A DNA stretch of 64,000 nt from Dactylis glomerata (lineage: Eukaryota > Streptophyta > Magnoliopsida > Poales > Poaceae). The position numbers were made by a program, and so were the translations under genes. Below the pieces are notes generated by a model. The model saw only the letters and a program-made list of their open reading frames with translations. It had not been told where the DNA came from and did no database searches. The stretch is from contig QXEO01001118.1 in NCBI GenBank assembly GCA_007115705.1, positions 5,002,131-5,066,130 of the forward strand. The letters are read 5' to 3'. Each line of letters starts with the position of its first letter. The stretch's first letter is position 1. Positions 11,038 to 22,784 of the stretch are shown in pieces.

Positions 11038-11182
11038 CTATAGTAGGAACTAATTTTTTTTTGGGGTTTTGATAAAACGATGCAAGTAAAAATAAAGTAA
11101 AGCAAAACTTAAAACAAAGCAAAGCATGTGCGTGCGAAAACTCCCCTCGCAGAAGTCTTCTTCCTCCCCGGCAACGGCGCCA

Positions 11183-12829
11183 TAAATAGCTTGATGAAGC
11201 CGAGTAAATTACCGGCCAATTGGAAAACCCCAAGAGCAAGGTGTGATGAATATAGCAGCAAGCTTTTCCCTCAGGAAGAAACCAAGGTTTCATCGTCCAG
11301 GAGGAGGTCGAAATACGACTGAAGGTGATGCCCACTAGCTGCGTGATGCTCTAACAAGGGCGCCGTTAACGATTTCTTGTTAGCGCGTCTTCAACTAGTA
11401 GCAACGTAGAACCTGCACACACACAACCAAATACTTTGTTCCCAACTTACGATGAGGTTGTCAATCTCACCGGTTTGCTTGAAACAAAGGGGATGAGCGT
11501 ATCGAGTGGAAAGTGATAATAGTATGCGAGTAAAGTAAATAGTGCGAGTAAAGTAAACAGGTGATAGCAATATAAAGGAAATAGGACTGGGGTCCACAGT
11601 TCACTAGTGGTGTCTCTCCATAAGATAAAATAATACATGCTGGGTAAATAAATTACAGTTGGGCAATTGATAGAATAAAGACAACGTGCATATGATGAGA
11701 GGATCACTATGAGATTTACTCTGGGCATTACAACAAGATACATAGACCGCCATCCAACTGCATCTATGACTAATAATCCACTTGTGGCGAATCAATCCGA
11801 GAACTCCACAAGTATTAAGTTGCGAACAACAGATAATTGCATTAAGCAAAGTGTGTAATGTAAACAAAGCATATGCCCTCGAGCATATGAATGTTGTTTC
11901 CCCCCTAGTAGCAACAGCACATCTACAACCTTAGAGGTTTCTGTCACTCCCCCAGATTAAATAGAGGCATGAACCCACTATCGAGCATAAATACCCCCTC
12001 TTGGAGTCACTAGCAACTACTTGGCCAAGATAGCTACTAACAACGGAGAGCATGCAAGATCATAAACAACATAGAGATAACATACGATAAATTTCAGTAC
12101 TTCAACTCAAGCATAACACCAATATGCATCGGATCCCAACAAACCAAACATGTAGAATTACATAACGGTGATCTCAATCATGTAGGGCAGCTCATAAGAT
12201 CTAAACATGAAGCACATGGTGGAGAAGACAACCATCTAGCTACTGCTATGGACCCATAGTCCAAGGTAGACTACTCACTCATCGCTCCGGAGGCAAGCAT
12301 GGCGATGAAGAAGACCCTCAGTGGCGATTCCCCTCTCTGGCAGGGTGCCGGGAAGAGCTTCTGGACCCTCCCAATCTTCGGGTCGACGGCGGCGGCGGAT
12401 CGCGATGTGTTCTGGAAAAGTGATCGGGTATTTAGGTTTTTCCCGTTGGGGGGTCTTTATAGGCAAAGGGGCATCGTCAGAAGTGGACCGAGGCGGTCTC
12501 ACACATAGGGGGCGCGACCAGGGCCTGGGCCGCGCCGCCCTGGTGTGTGGGGCCCTCGTGGCCCCACTCCGTCTCCTCTTCGGTTCTCTGGAAGCTTCGG
12601 TGAAATTCTGGGCGACTGGCTTTGGTTTCGTCCAATTCCGAGAATATTTCCTGTGTAGCTTTTCTGAAACACAAAAATAGCAGAAAACAGGGAACTGGCA
12701 CTGTGGCGACTTGTTAATAGGTTAGTTCCGGAAAATGCATAAAAGTGCCACGAAGTATAACGAAACACTAAGCAAATGGTGTAAAAACAAGCATGGTGCA
12801 TCAAAAATTATGGATACGTTGGAGACGTA
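11183..12829 (-). repeat. LTR of the Gypsy-like element
   Basis: Read on the minus strand, it starts with 'TAATACGTCTCCAACGTATC', directly after the polypurine-like tract AAGCTTGGGGATGC. It ends just before a 'TGGCGCCGTTGCCGGGGAGG' primer-site-like tract (11163-11182). The expected TG start reads TA here, probably a point change. Length is about 1.65 kb. Confidence 0.8.
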
Positions 12830-12837
12830 TTAGCATC

Positions 12838-13320
12838 CCCAAGCTTAACTCCTGCTCGTCCTCGAGTAGGTAAGTGATAACAAAAGAAATAATATTTGAG
12901 GTGACATGCACCTACACAATCTTGATCATGTATGTAAGCATTGTGCGCTGGGATCAAAAGAAATTAAAACATGGGCATGAAAGACATAATCTTGATAGAA
13001 GAAACTTAGCAACCATGTTATAACATGAAAATGAACACAAACAAAAGATCGTGAAAATGAAACAATGAAAGTCAAACGTGTGTTCAAATCATAAGGAAAA
13101 ATATACAAATGGTTTTCAGCTTGTCCTTCATGGAGAGCAAAACATAAATGCATAGGACACCTTCAAGTTTAAGAGGGCGACTAGATACAAATAATTTAAG
13201 AACAAGTGAAACCAACAATATGAATCAATCAATGAAAACTTTGGGACAATGCACGTTATACTAAGAATGACAACTATGCTCTCTTAATGGTGCATAAAGA
13301 TAGAAGGCGGTGACTCAACA
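12838..13320 (-). mobile_element. Gypsy-like 3' internal region next to the LTR
   Basis: Non-coding sequence between the LTR and the start of the duplicated segment; the other copy's equivalent lies beyond the left window edge. No gene is visible. Confidence 0.7.
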
Positions 13321-14581
13321 TAAAAGTAAAAGAAAGGCCCTTCGCGGAGGGAATCAGTGATTGCAAGTTTTATAAACCTTCAAAAATTATGGTACTTACC
13401 GGCTTTGAGCTCTCATTGCCCCCATCATAAGCATCTTGAATGGTTAAAGTTAATGCGAGAACACTTATGCTGCATATGCTTGACAAATCATAAGCTGAAA
13501 ACCTCGTGTCCCGTGAATACGAGTACCCAAACCTCATGCTACTTTACTTAGAGTCCCAAGCAAGCTCTTGTCATTGTAAGTATACACGTATCATCGAGAA
13601 CCGCCAACGGGGTACCTCCGTGCCCGATGGCATGGAACAAGCCCACATCAAAATGACAGGACAAACAGACAATGAACACCTCGACATCTCTTTTATTTAC
13701 TATTTGTATAGCTTTTTATTTTGAGATGCGTCATCGAATGTCCACTATGGGCATGCTGCAAATTTCCACCATGAATTATGCATGGCTTAGATTGGCGGCC
13801 CAGGCGTTTCTCTAACACATATAAAAACTCCATGATCTCGCAAGATTCCCAATTCATTTCACACCGCGATTATCCATAAATAAAAGATCACGATATCAAC
13901 TCAAATAAGAAGTGCAATGTTGAAAGCTTGCCCATGACGGCATGGCTGGGCTAATTCCCAACTTACAACTTGCATGCATAACAACTCAACATAAGAGACC
14001 ACAATGTCAAATTTTTAAGAACGAGAAAAAGTAAAGTGTGCCATCCGGTTCGTGAGAGCTTTACTGACCAATTTTCGCATAACACTGGTAAGAGGTTAAT
14101 TTGAAGAGTAGATAAAAGCAAGTCAAATTTACTTTGGAATAGCAAATTGCTAATAGGTATGTATGGTGGACACTTTGGCAAACTTGGTTTTTAGGAGTTG
14201 GATGCACGAGTAGAGCTCATACTCAGTACAAAATGAAGGCTAGCAAAAGACTGGGAGCGACCAACTAAGAGAGCAATAACGGCCATAATCATGCAAAGCG
14301 ACATTAAAAGAAGCATAAGATGGCATCAAAAGTCAAAAACTAAATGATCATAGAGGCTATTGGCGACTTTGTAAGAGTCTAACATGTGTGAGCATGCGCC
14401 AAGTCAACCCAAATAAAGCATCAAGGAGAAAACCAAAATAACGCTTCCAAACGATAAAAACAACGCATGATTTTTTCAAAGGCTCATTAAGCAATCTCAG
14501 TTATTTGAGATAAGTCATGCTACAGCAAAACCACTAAGCATACCATCAAAAAGACATCAAGCACAACATGCAAAAGCCTAG
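13321..14581. repeat. Direct repeat copy B (retroelement 3' internal region)
   Basis: This is the second copy of the 1-1272 sequence. Here it is followed, toward lower coordinates, by the polypurine tract and LTR at 12838-11183, which fixes it as the 3' end of the internal region in minus orientation. It is cut off on the right at about 14581, where unrelated Copia-type 3' internal sequence begins. Confidence 0.9.
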
Positions 14582-15243
14582 GCTGCGTGCCTTCTTCCCC
14601 GACATGTCCCCAGATTTGGCAACTCTGGTGTGGCGCCTCGCATGTGGCGTTTTTGACAAGATCGTCTTGGCCTCGTCACTCTCTTCGACGACTGCCTCAA
14701 TCGAGTCCACGTCTTCATCACGCGCACCCTCGTGCGCCCACGACTCCATGGTGCTCTCTTGCACCCGCGGCTTCAAGTGCGGCTACATTGACACCGGCAA
14801 CCCCGACCACGACATCCCCTCGCACGGCTACCTCGACCAAGGTTGCAGCACCCACCGCTCTAGGCTCCCTCGACATCGGCACAAGGGCTACCACCTCGCC
14901 TGAACACTCGTCAGCTTCCTCTCCAGTCCAAGCATCCGCGCCGCGACATCGACCACGCCGCTACCGCTTTGACTGCGGGGGGGGGGGGGTGTCAGCCTTC
15001 TGAGTCTACTTCGGTTTATCTCCAGTCTGATCATCGACGTTGTTCATGTTGTTCATGATGCTCACGCTACGACTACGGGGGGTGTTAGAGTATACATGCG
15101 GTACGACACATCTAGGATAGTGATAGATCTCGTGTGTTGTCTTGTACTCCAAGATAATCCTTGTACGTCTATATATACTCGCCCCCAAAGCTCAATAATA
15201 CATCCATCATATTCCACTAATTCCTCTCTCCATCGTTCTATAA
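14582..15243 (+). mobile_element. Short-LTR Copia remnant: 3' internal end, polypurine tract and LTR
   Basis: A Pro/Ser-rich GC-rich stretch (14582-15070) ends in a 'ctacgactacggggggtg' polypurine-like tract. An LTR-like segment starting TGTTAGAG at 15083 follows and ends near 15243. A related copy lies at about 51100-51670, sharing 'ctcgaccaaggttgcagcac' (from 14841 and from 51217). The 5' part and any pol gene are missing. Confidence 0.65.
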
Positions 15244-15680
15244 AAGGGAGTATCATGAATCAAGGCGCGTAGTATGGTAAAATTTGATTGCCTTTTGCGA
15301 TCAATCTGACAATATATATTCCACTTCCAAAGCTGATTTGATAGTAACTTTTGTACTCAGTCGTTACTATGCAGGAACATCTTGATGCTTTGGTCAAAGA
15401 AAGCAAGAAAAAATAAATGTTTGCTATTCTGAGCCAAACATGAAACAAGGTCTGCTACGAGGCCAGCCTTTGATTTCTCTGAAGCTATTTTACCCACTTT
15501 CCAGTGGCATAGATATCTTAAAACGCTTCCAACACTGCAACAGTGTACTCTGTAATACAGGCACACATTATGGATGGTTTGGCAATTGCAACTGACAAGT
15601 TGTCCCCACACCCACCCCAAGGTCTTCCTCGGTCGTACTTGTACACATAGAAAACGAGGAGGCGACCACGGTCCACCTCG
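15244..15680. other. Unassigned sequence left of the Copia insertion
   Basis: No gene is recognised. If the Copia element at 15681-22476 inserted cleanly, this stretch was once contiguous with the sequence starting at 22482, which would make it the former distal upstream region of the bHLH gene. That is inference from the shared CCTCG at 15676-15680 and 22477-22481. Confidence 0.5.
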
Positions 15681-16076
15681 TGTTGCATCTAGGCTGGAAC
15701 AAAAATGGTAGATCGGTTCTATACTTGACATATCTGAGAGAGAGAGGAAGATCAGAGAGAGAGAGAGAGGATAACCTGCACCTTGGCTCGAGGAACTCGA
15801 GCCGGTGGCCATGGCGATGAGTGGTGGCGAGAACGTGAGTGTGTGGTGGCGGCGGTGCTTCCCATGACTAGCGCTAGCCCTAGATCGGCTTGGGATATCG
15901 GTGGAGCGATAGGCAGCACGGTCAACCTCGTACTGTGCGCCCCGGCCCTCCACCTCTTTATATAGCGCTGCCACGGGGGCCCATCAACCATATTTCGGTT
16001 GGATGCCCCCGATCAGGGAGCGAGAGAGGGAGGAGATCGAGTCGTTGGACTCGGTCTCTGTGAGATCAATCTAACA
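15681..16076 (-). repeat. Copia 3' LTR
   Basis: A 396-bp LTR beginning TGTTAGATTG on the minus strand and ending TGCAACA. The polypurine tract is at 16077-16093. Confidence 0.9.
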
Positions 16077-16262
16077 TTCTCCCCCTTGATCTCAACTTTA
16101 CTTTTGACTTTATACTTTACACTTTACTCGTTTCATCACGGATCAGTACATAGAGCATGTTTCATCGTCACAGCTCAATTGCCGATAGAATCAGATAGCC
16201 ACTATACACTTTTCTGTTTTGAAACAAATTCTGTTACTTTTGGGCCTCTTATGATCCAGGAA

Positions 16263-19200
16263 TCATAGGCTTGCCATTAAACCCATGCCGGCTAAGTGTT
16301 CCTTGAACACATTGGGTGGTAAGCCTTTCGTTAGCGGATCTGCAAGCATATCCTTTGTCCTTATATGCTCGAGTCTTATAGTTTGATCCTGGATTTTATC
16401 TTTCACAACATAATACTTTACTTCTATTGGTCTGGTAGCTTTACTCGACTTGTTGTTGTGAGCATAAAATACTGCAGGCTGGTTGTCACAGTACATCTTT
16501 ATTGGTTTGTCAATACAATCCACTACTTTCAAGTCGGGTATAACTTTCTTTAGCCATAACACCTGATTCGTGGCCTCAAAACATGCTATAAATTCGGCAT
16601 ACATCGTGGATGATGCAACTATTGTCTGTTTGCAACTTCTCCACGAAATAGCCCCTCCTGCGAGAGTGAACACATATCCTGTTGTGGATTTTCTTTCATC
16701 TTTGTCTCCCGCATAGTCTGCATCTGAATACCCTTTTATCTCTAGGGAATCAGATCTTCTATAAGTTAGCATGAGGTCTTTTGTGCCTTGCACATAACGC
16801 AATACTTTCTTTACCATTTTCCAGTGCTCTATGCCTGGATTTGACTGATATCTACCGAGTACCCCGGTGATAAAAGCTAAGTTAGGGCGAGTGCACACTT
16901 GTGCATACTGTAAGCTTCCAATAGCCGATGCGTATGGTACTGCTTTCATTTGATCGATCTCATATTGATTCTTGGGGCATTGATATTCCCCAAAACTGTC
17001 GCCCTTGACTATCGGAGCAGGTGTGGCATTACTCTTATGCATATTATACTTTATTAGAACCTTTTCTAAATATGCCTTCTGTGATAGTCCTAACACTCCA
17101 TTCTTTCTATCTCGGTGAATCTCTATGCCCAAAACATATGAAGCTTCACCAAGATCTTTCATGTCGAAGTTTGAGGACAAAAACTTCTTTGTTTCTCGCA
17201 GAAGACTAACATCACTGCTAGCAAGCAGGATATCATCCACATACAAGATTAGGAAAATATATTTCCCACTTTTAAACTTTGCATAAACGCAGTTGTCCTC
17301 GATATTTTCTTTAAATCCAAATCTTTTGATGGTATCATTAAACTTTAGATACCACTGTCTAGAGGCTTGCTTTAATCCATAAATGGATTTCTTTAGACGG
17401 CATCCCATGTGTTCCTTCCCCTCCATGAAAAAACCCTTGGGTTGTTTCATATACACTTTTTCTTCTAAATCTCCATTTAGAAATGCCGTCTTTACATCCA
17501 TTTGATGCAACTCTAAATCAAAATGTGCAACTAGTACCATTATGATTCTGAAGGAATCCTTACATGAGACTGGAGAAAATGTCTCATTGTAATCTACCCC
17601 TTCTCTTTGTGTAAATCCTTTTGCCACTAGACGCGCTTTATACTTTTCTATGTTCCCGTTAGAGTCATACTTTGTTTTGTAGACCCATTTACAGCCTACT
17701 GTTTTGGCTCCTTTGGGAATTTCCTCTAAGTCCCAAACATTGTTGGAACTCATCGACCTCATTTCATCTTCCATGGCCTCTAGCCACTTCGATGAGTTGG
17801 GGCCTCCCATAGCTTCTTCATATGAGGTGGGATCACCTTCCATATGAACTGTTTCTGTGTTATAAACTTTATAATCAGTAGAAATAGCTGATTTCTTAAC
17901 TCTTTTGGACCTTCTAAGGGCCTCATTCTCTGGCTCATTATGTACCTCAACTTCTGGTACATCTATTAAAGGTGGTTGTTGCAGCTCCCTTTCATGCTCA
18001 ACAAAGGGTTCAGTCGGCTCCTGACGGACAGGTTCCGAATCTTCACACTTTGTTGTCATGGGTGGAGTTACAACAGGTGCTTGCACCGCAACCTCAGGGA
18101 TTGTTGGTGCAGGCACAACAGGTAGCGAGAAAAATGGCTCCTGAATCATCGGATTAGGTGCATGCACCCTCTTCTCCTCAAGATTAATTTTCCGAGCTAC
18201 CATGCTCCCCCTCATCAGTTCGTCCTCCAAGAAGACTGCATGTCTCGTTTCTACAAATTTTGTGTATTTGTCTGGACAGTAGAAACGATAAAATTTTGAT
18301 CTGTCAGGACAGCCAATGAAGTGGCAAGTTACTGTTTTGGGGTCTAACTTTGCAATATTTGGATTAAATACTTTTGCCTCAGCTGGGCTCCCCCAGACCC
18401 TTAAGTGGCACAGGGAGGGTACTCTCCCTGTCCACAACTCGTACGGTGTTTTGGGCACCGACTTGCTTGGTACTCTGTTGAGAATGTGAATGGCGGTTTT
18501 AAGCGCCTCCATCCATAATCCCAATGGCAGGGTGGAATAACTCATCATACTGCGCACCATATCCATAAGAGTACGGTTGCGCCTTTCAGCTACTCCATTT
18601 TGCTGAGGTTCGCCCGGCATAAAATACTGGGCGACTATTCATTTTCCTGTAAGAACCTTGCAAAAGGTCCAGGTACTTGACCATATGGAGTGTGCCGACC
18701 GTAGTACTCCCCACCACGATCGGACCGGACTATCTTAATTCTTTTATCATGTTGATTTTCAACTTCTGCTTTGAATATTTTAAATTTATCCAATGCTTCA
18801 GACCTTTCTTTAATTGGATAAATATAACCATATCGGGAGTAATCATCTGTGAATGTTATGAACGAGTCATAGCCATCCACACTTTTCACAGAAAATGGTC
18901 CACAAATATCAGTGTGGATTATTTCTAGTGTTGCTGTACTTCGGTTTGCACCCTTTTTAATTTGCTTTACATACTTTCCTTTTATGCAATCTATGCATTG
19001 TTCTATATCGGAGAACTCTAACGGAGGAAGAATATCATTTTTAATGAGGTTTTCGATTCTTCCTCTCGAAATATGGCCTAATCGACAGTGCCATAACTTC
19101 GATGAGTCATGAGTTCTCTTTCTTTTCTTTTGTTCTTTGTTCGACAAGGAAGTTTGTTCATTCACATTACACACAGAATGCACTTTTTCACGTAAGGATA

Positions 19201-20473
19201 ACAAATAAAGCTCGTTGTGAAGTAAAGCAACACCCACACAAGCATCTTTAAACCATATGGCACACTCGCCGTGTGCAAAATAACACTCATAACTGTCTTT
19301 ATCCAAACGTGATACACTTATTAAGTTTCTGTGAAGTGAAGGAACAAATAAAACATCTCTAAGCAAAATCGAAAAACCATCAGCTAACTCCAAGGAGATG
19401 TCGCCAACAGCTTCCACATCTGCTTGAACTCCATTCGCAACTTCAATGCATCTTTCGTTTCTTTTCATAGTCCTTGTCGAATGGAATCCCTGTAAAGAAT
19501 TTGCAACATGAACAGTTGCACCTGAGTCAATCCACCAAGTAGATTTTGAAAACTGTGAATACAGGGATTCATTAACAAAAAAAACTGTATCTATACCTTT
19601 CCTTGCCATTATGGACTTGAGCCATTCTGGACAGTCTTTCTTGAAGTGCCCAGTCTTCTTGCAGTGGAGACACTGGTCTTTATCCACTGGGATAGTGGGC
19701 TGATGATACTGTTGGGGACCTTTGCCATATGGCTTGGAGGGAGAACCTTGATTGCTGTTCTGGAAGTTCTGGTAGTTCCTCTTCCTGTTGTCCTTGACAT
19801 AGTTGATGGAACCACCATTTGAGGCTTTAAGCCTATCTTCCTCTTGTACACACATGGCAATCATCTTTTCTATGTCCCATTTATCAGGGGACATGTTGTA
19901 GTTGATAACAAAGTTATCAAACTCTTTAGGCAATGATGCCATGACAAGGTGAACAAGCAGAGCAGGCTTTAGTTCCAGATCAGCATCCATGGGCTTCAGT
20001 TTAGAAGCCATGTTGCTCATCCTCAAGATGTGCTCCCTGATGCCATGTGCACCTCCTGTGTACTTTTCTGTGACCAGCTGCTTGAGCAGCTGGGTAGCAT
20101 ACACCTTTGAAGAGCCAGTGAACTGGCTCTTTATCTTTTCCAGAAACTCTCCAACGGAAGTGCACTCTGCGATTGAGCCCGCAATGGCGTTCTCAATCGT
20201 ATTCTTTATAAAGGCCATGCACTTTTTGTTTGCATTGACCCACTTTTGGTTCTCTAGCACATATGCCAGCTCCACTGGAGCAAAGTCCTTTTTCTTTTTG
20301 TCCCATGCAGCATCATCATCATTTGCATCTCTGACTGGCTCTGTCGGCTTGACCGGCTGTGGAGTGTCCACAACCCAGTCGACTTCAGCGCAGACAAAAG
20401 CCAGATTAACTTTCTTCCTCCACTCAGTGTAGTTGTCACCCCTGAGCGTCGGAACGTCTTTGAGGCAACTCAT
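16263..20473 (-). pseudogene. Copia gag-pol polyprotein with a single frameshift
   Basis: The polyprotein is in two open segments, 20473-18635 (612 aa) and 18620-16263 (785 aa). The first has the Copia gag region starting MSCLKDVPTLRG, a CCHC knuckle (CLHCKKTGHFKKDC), the aspartic protease motif WIDSGATVH, the pre-integrase motif LWHCRLGH, and an integrase core with DICGP and VRSDRGGEY. The second continues the integrase at QQNGVAERRN. It then has the reverse transcriptase (GCKWVYKTK, YVDDILLAS) and RNase H (DADYAGDKDERKSTTGY). Near 18638-18641 the sequence GAAAATGAATAGTC lacks one base compared with the usual E-N-G-I-V order, creating the stop. I see no other lesion. Confidence 0.92.
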
Positions 20474-21834
20474 CAGACTGTAGCCTCCTGAAATTCACAA
20501 AGATGTGAGATAACAAAACAATTGCATGCATTAATCCAACGTTGGTATAAATCAACACATACAACTGTTTGTGCAATTAAAACTATATCACCGTTGGGCA
20601 AAAATAGAGATAAATGCACCATTTAATCCATATAACAAATAAATTATGATCATGTTATTAACAATGTTGGTCATAAAATAACTGAATCATAATCACTTTT
20701 AATTCACTTTATCACATCTTTCAAGAAATTCAATTTAAACACTTTATTGCATTTAAGCACTTTCATTTAACTATTTGCAGCGGAAACAATGAATTAAAAA
20801 ATTCATTAACTTTATACTTTACAGAAAAGTTTCTGTCACTTTTGAATTCTCTAAACAAAATTTTCGTTGGAATAATTTGAATAGAGAAAACTATTTGAAA
20901 TTTGCTCAAAATCTGAACAAAAAACAATAAAAACTGTAATCTGTAAAAGAAAAACAGAAAAAACAACTTAGCCCGCAGCCACACGCGGCCCACGGCCTGC
21001 CTGGAGCTCGCGGCGCCCTATGCGGCGGATAAACTCCGTTGCTTGCCCTGCAGCTCGGCCCGCTACGGCCCAGCGGCTGCTAGCGCCAGCGCTGAACCTT
21101 TTCTGGCCGTTGGATGGGGATCGGACGGTCGACCGGCTTCCTCGCCAGATCAAAACCACCCCGCAACCCTAGCTCTCGAGACACTCGCTCTCTCCCGTCT
21201 GTTCTGTTTCACCCGCGCCTGGCGGCTGCTGGGAGCAGACCTCGCCGGCCGCTGCCTCGCCGGCGACGGCGATGCGAGCCGCCGCCGGCGAGCACCACGG
21301 CGGTTGCTTCCCCTCTCCATTCCCCTTTCCCGCGCGGTGGCGGCTGAGGAGGCCGAGCCCGCAGGGGTGACAGCGACTGGCTGGAGGGTGCCCGACGGCG
21401 CCGGCCGGAGGGCTTCCGGCGACGGCGACCGTGGCGGCTCCGCGAGCCTCTCCCCACTTTCTCCTTCTTTTCTCTGTCCGCTCCGCCCGCGTCCGATGGT
21501 CTCTGTGGAGGCCACGCCGGCGACGCGCCACGGGAGTGGACGGCGGCAAGCTCTTTGCCCCCGAAGGGGTCTTTCCCTTTCGGCTGTGGCGGAGGCAAGC
21601 TCCTCCACTGCCCGAGTTCTTCCTCCGGTGCTTTGGCTTACCGATACGCACCGGGATCGAGAGGAACGAGCGCGGCCGGAGACGGCGGCGCACTATTCCG
21701 GCGAGCCCGAGGCATCACCAGTGAGATTCTTTTCCCCTTTTCTCTCTTGAGATTTTCTTTTAGGGCTTTGACTGTGGGGATGAACTAGGGTTTCCACTTT
21801 GATCTTAACCGAAAGGATCTAGCAACTAGACAGT
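20474..21834 (-). other. Copia 5' leader with an embedded GC-rich block
   Basis: The leader between primer site and gag is about 1.36 kb. Its gag-proximal part is AT-rich and has an acceptor-like TTTGTGAATTTCAG just before the gag start. From about 20970 to 21740 it is very GC-rich. On the plus strand this block resembles a grass promoter and 5' UTR ('gttggatggggatcggacgg' from 21110, then 'aaccctagctctcgag'). It may be captured host DNA in antisense. Long open frames in it are probably a GC effect. Confidence 0.5.
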
Positions 21835-21846
21835 GCTCTGATACCA
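21835..21846 (-). other. Copia primer-binding site
   Basis: TGGTATCAGAGC on the minus strand, complementary to the 3' end of initiator tRNA-Met, one base inside the 5' LTR. Confidence 0.9.
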
Positions 21847-21847
21847 T

Positions 21848-22476
21848 TGTTGCATCTAGGCTAGAACAAAAATGGTAGATTGGTTCTATACTTGACATAT
21901 CTGAGAGAGAGAGAGGAAGATCAGAGAGAGAGAGGATAACCTGCACCTTGGCTCGAGGAACTCGAGCCGGTGGCCATGGCGATGAGTGGTGGCGAGAACG
22001 TGAGTGTGTGGTGGCGGCGGTGCTTCCCGTGACTAGCGCTAGCCCTAGATCGGCTTGGGATATCGGTGGAGCGATAGGCAGCACGGTCAACCTCGTACTG
22101 TGCGCCCCGGCCCTCCACCTCTTTAGAGCAAGTACAATAAGGTACAGTCAGCAGGCTATAAGGATTTAAATACTATATTTATGCTGAGTTGGATGAGAGA
22201 GAAGAGGTGCTGGCTGTAAGATAAGAGCCAGCTGCAGCACGTACTCCTAGGCACTTTGTGAGTGTGTCAAGTGTGCCATATATTTAAAAAGTAGTACTCT
22301 TCTATAGCTAACTATTATACATGTTGGCTATAAGCTAGCTATAGATGACATGGCAAAGGCTTATAGCCAACAACTGACTCTACTATTGTCATTGCTCTTA
22401 TATAGCGCTGCCACGGGGCCCACCAACCGATCAGGGCGCGAGATAGAGAGGAGATCGAGTCGTTGGACTCGTCTCT
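21848..22476 (-). repeat. Copia 5' LTR, interrupted by a MITE
   Basis: The sequence matches 15681-16076, with the MITE at 22126-22397 inserted. Similarity ends after 'gactcgtctct' at 22476; the terminal TGTTAGATTGATCTCAC is missing. Compared with the 3' LTR it also lacks about 25 bp around 'catatttcggttgga'. Confidence 0.85.
22126..22397. mobile_element. Tourist-type MITE (PIF/Harbinger-like) in the Copia LTR
   Basis: A 272-bp insertion flanked by the 3-bp target duplication TTA (22123-22125 and 22398-22400). The 3' LTR at 15681-16076 gives the uninterrupted site. The ends are inverted: GAGCAAGTACAATA at the left and TATTGTCATTGCTC at the right. TTA duplications and these ends fit Tourist elements. 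The insertion is younger than the Copia element. Confidence 0.92.
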
Positions 22477-22481
22477 CCTCG

Positions 22482-22784
22482 ATCCTGCGTCTCATCTCTC
22501 CCAATTCTCGTGCTTCTCCCCGCCGCTCAGAAGTGGAAGCGTTTTTAAGCTCGTGTCTCTGGAGGTGTGTGTGAGGCCCGGACTCTGAAAACACAGACAC
22601 AGTGTTCGCAGAGCGCCGCAGCGGCTGTGGAAGGCGCGAAAGTTCTTTGACCCAAAGCAAGAACAAGAGTACAAGGACTTCCGCCGGTACTTTTAATTTT
22701 CTCAACTCTGTTCTTGCTTACCGTGAATCTTGGATGTTTTTTCTCTTGTTCACAATCCCGTGGTGTGGCAGGCAGTACGAGATC
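22482..22784 (+). promoter_or_regulatory. Proximal upstream region and 5' UTR of the bHLH gene
   Basis: Only about 300 bp separate the Copia 5' LTR from the start codon. A possible 5'-UTR intron ends at 'gtggtgtggcag' (about 22771), with a candidate donor 'ccg|gtactt' near 22686. The TATA box and start site are not clear. Because the Copia LTR reads away from the gene on the other strand, it may influence expression, but this is inference. Confidence 0.5.

Larger units (their letters stand above)
1..14581 (-). mobile_element. Gypsy-like LTR retroelement, tandem LTR/internal structure, interrupted by a MULE
   Basis: Reading on the minus strand, the order is: 3' internal region (14581 to 12838), a polypurine-like tract (AAGCTTGGGGATGC), an LTR (12829 to 11183), a primer-site-like GGCGCCGTTGCCGGGG tract, a coding region (11037 to 10015) and more internal sequence (9273 and, beyond the MULE insertion, 1656 to 1). 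The leftmost 1.27 kb repeats the internal sequence at 13321-14581. An LTR with internal sequence on both sides is not a simple element; it suggests unequal recombination between LTRs or a tandem insertion. The second LTR should lie just left of the window. No pol domains are visible, so the element is non-autonomous. The LTR start resembles common Triticeae Gypsy LTRs, but I do not assign a named family. Confidence 0.75.
15681..22476 (-). mobile_element. Nearly intact Ty1-Copia LTR retrotransposon
   Basis: The LTRs lie at 15681-16076 (3' LTR) and 21848-22476 (5' LTR, interrupted by a MITE). They read TGTTAGA...GCAACA on the minus strand and are very similar by eye apart from the MITE and a few short indels. 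The initiator-Met-type primer site TGGTATCAGAGC lies next to the 5' LTR, at about 21835-21846. A polypurine tract (GAGATCAAGGGGGAGAA) abuts the 3' LTR. A polyprotein frame fills 20473-16263. The 5' LTR has lost its outermost 17 or so bases, yet the 5-bp flank CCTCG occurs on both sides, consistent with a target duplication. Confidence 0.93.

Noticed and set aside
21043..21750. Overlapping long open frames on both strands in the Copia leader
   Set aside because: They result from high GC content, with Arg/Pro/Ala bias in all frames and no domain.
22602..22784. Upstream extension of the bHLH frame starting at 22602
   Set aside because: A splice acceptor just before 22785 and the lack of conserved features suggest this is 5' UTR and intron.
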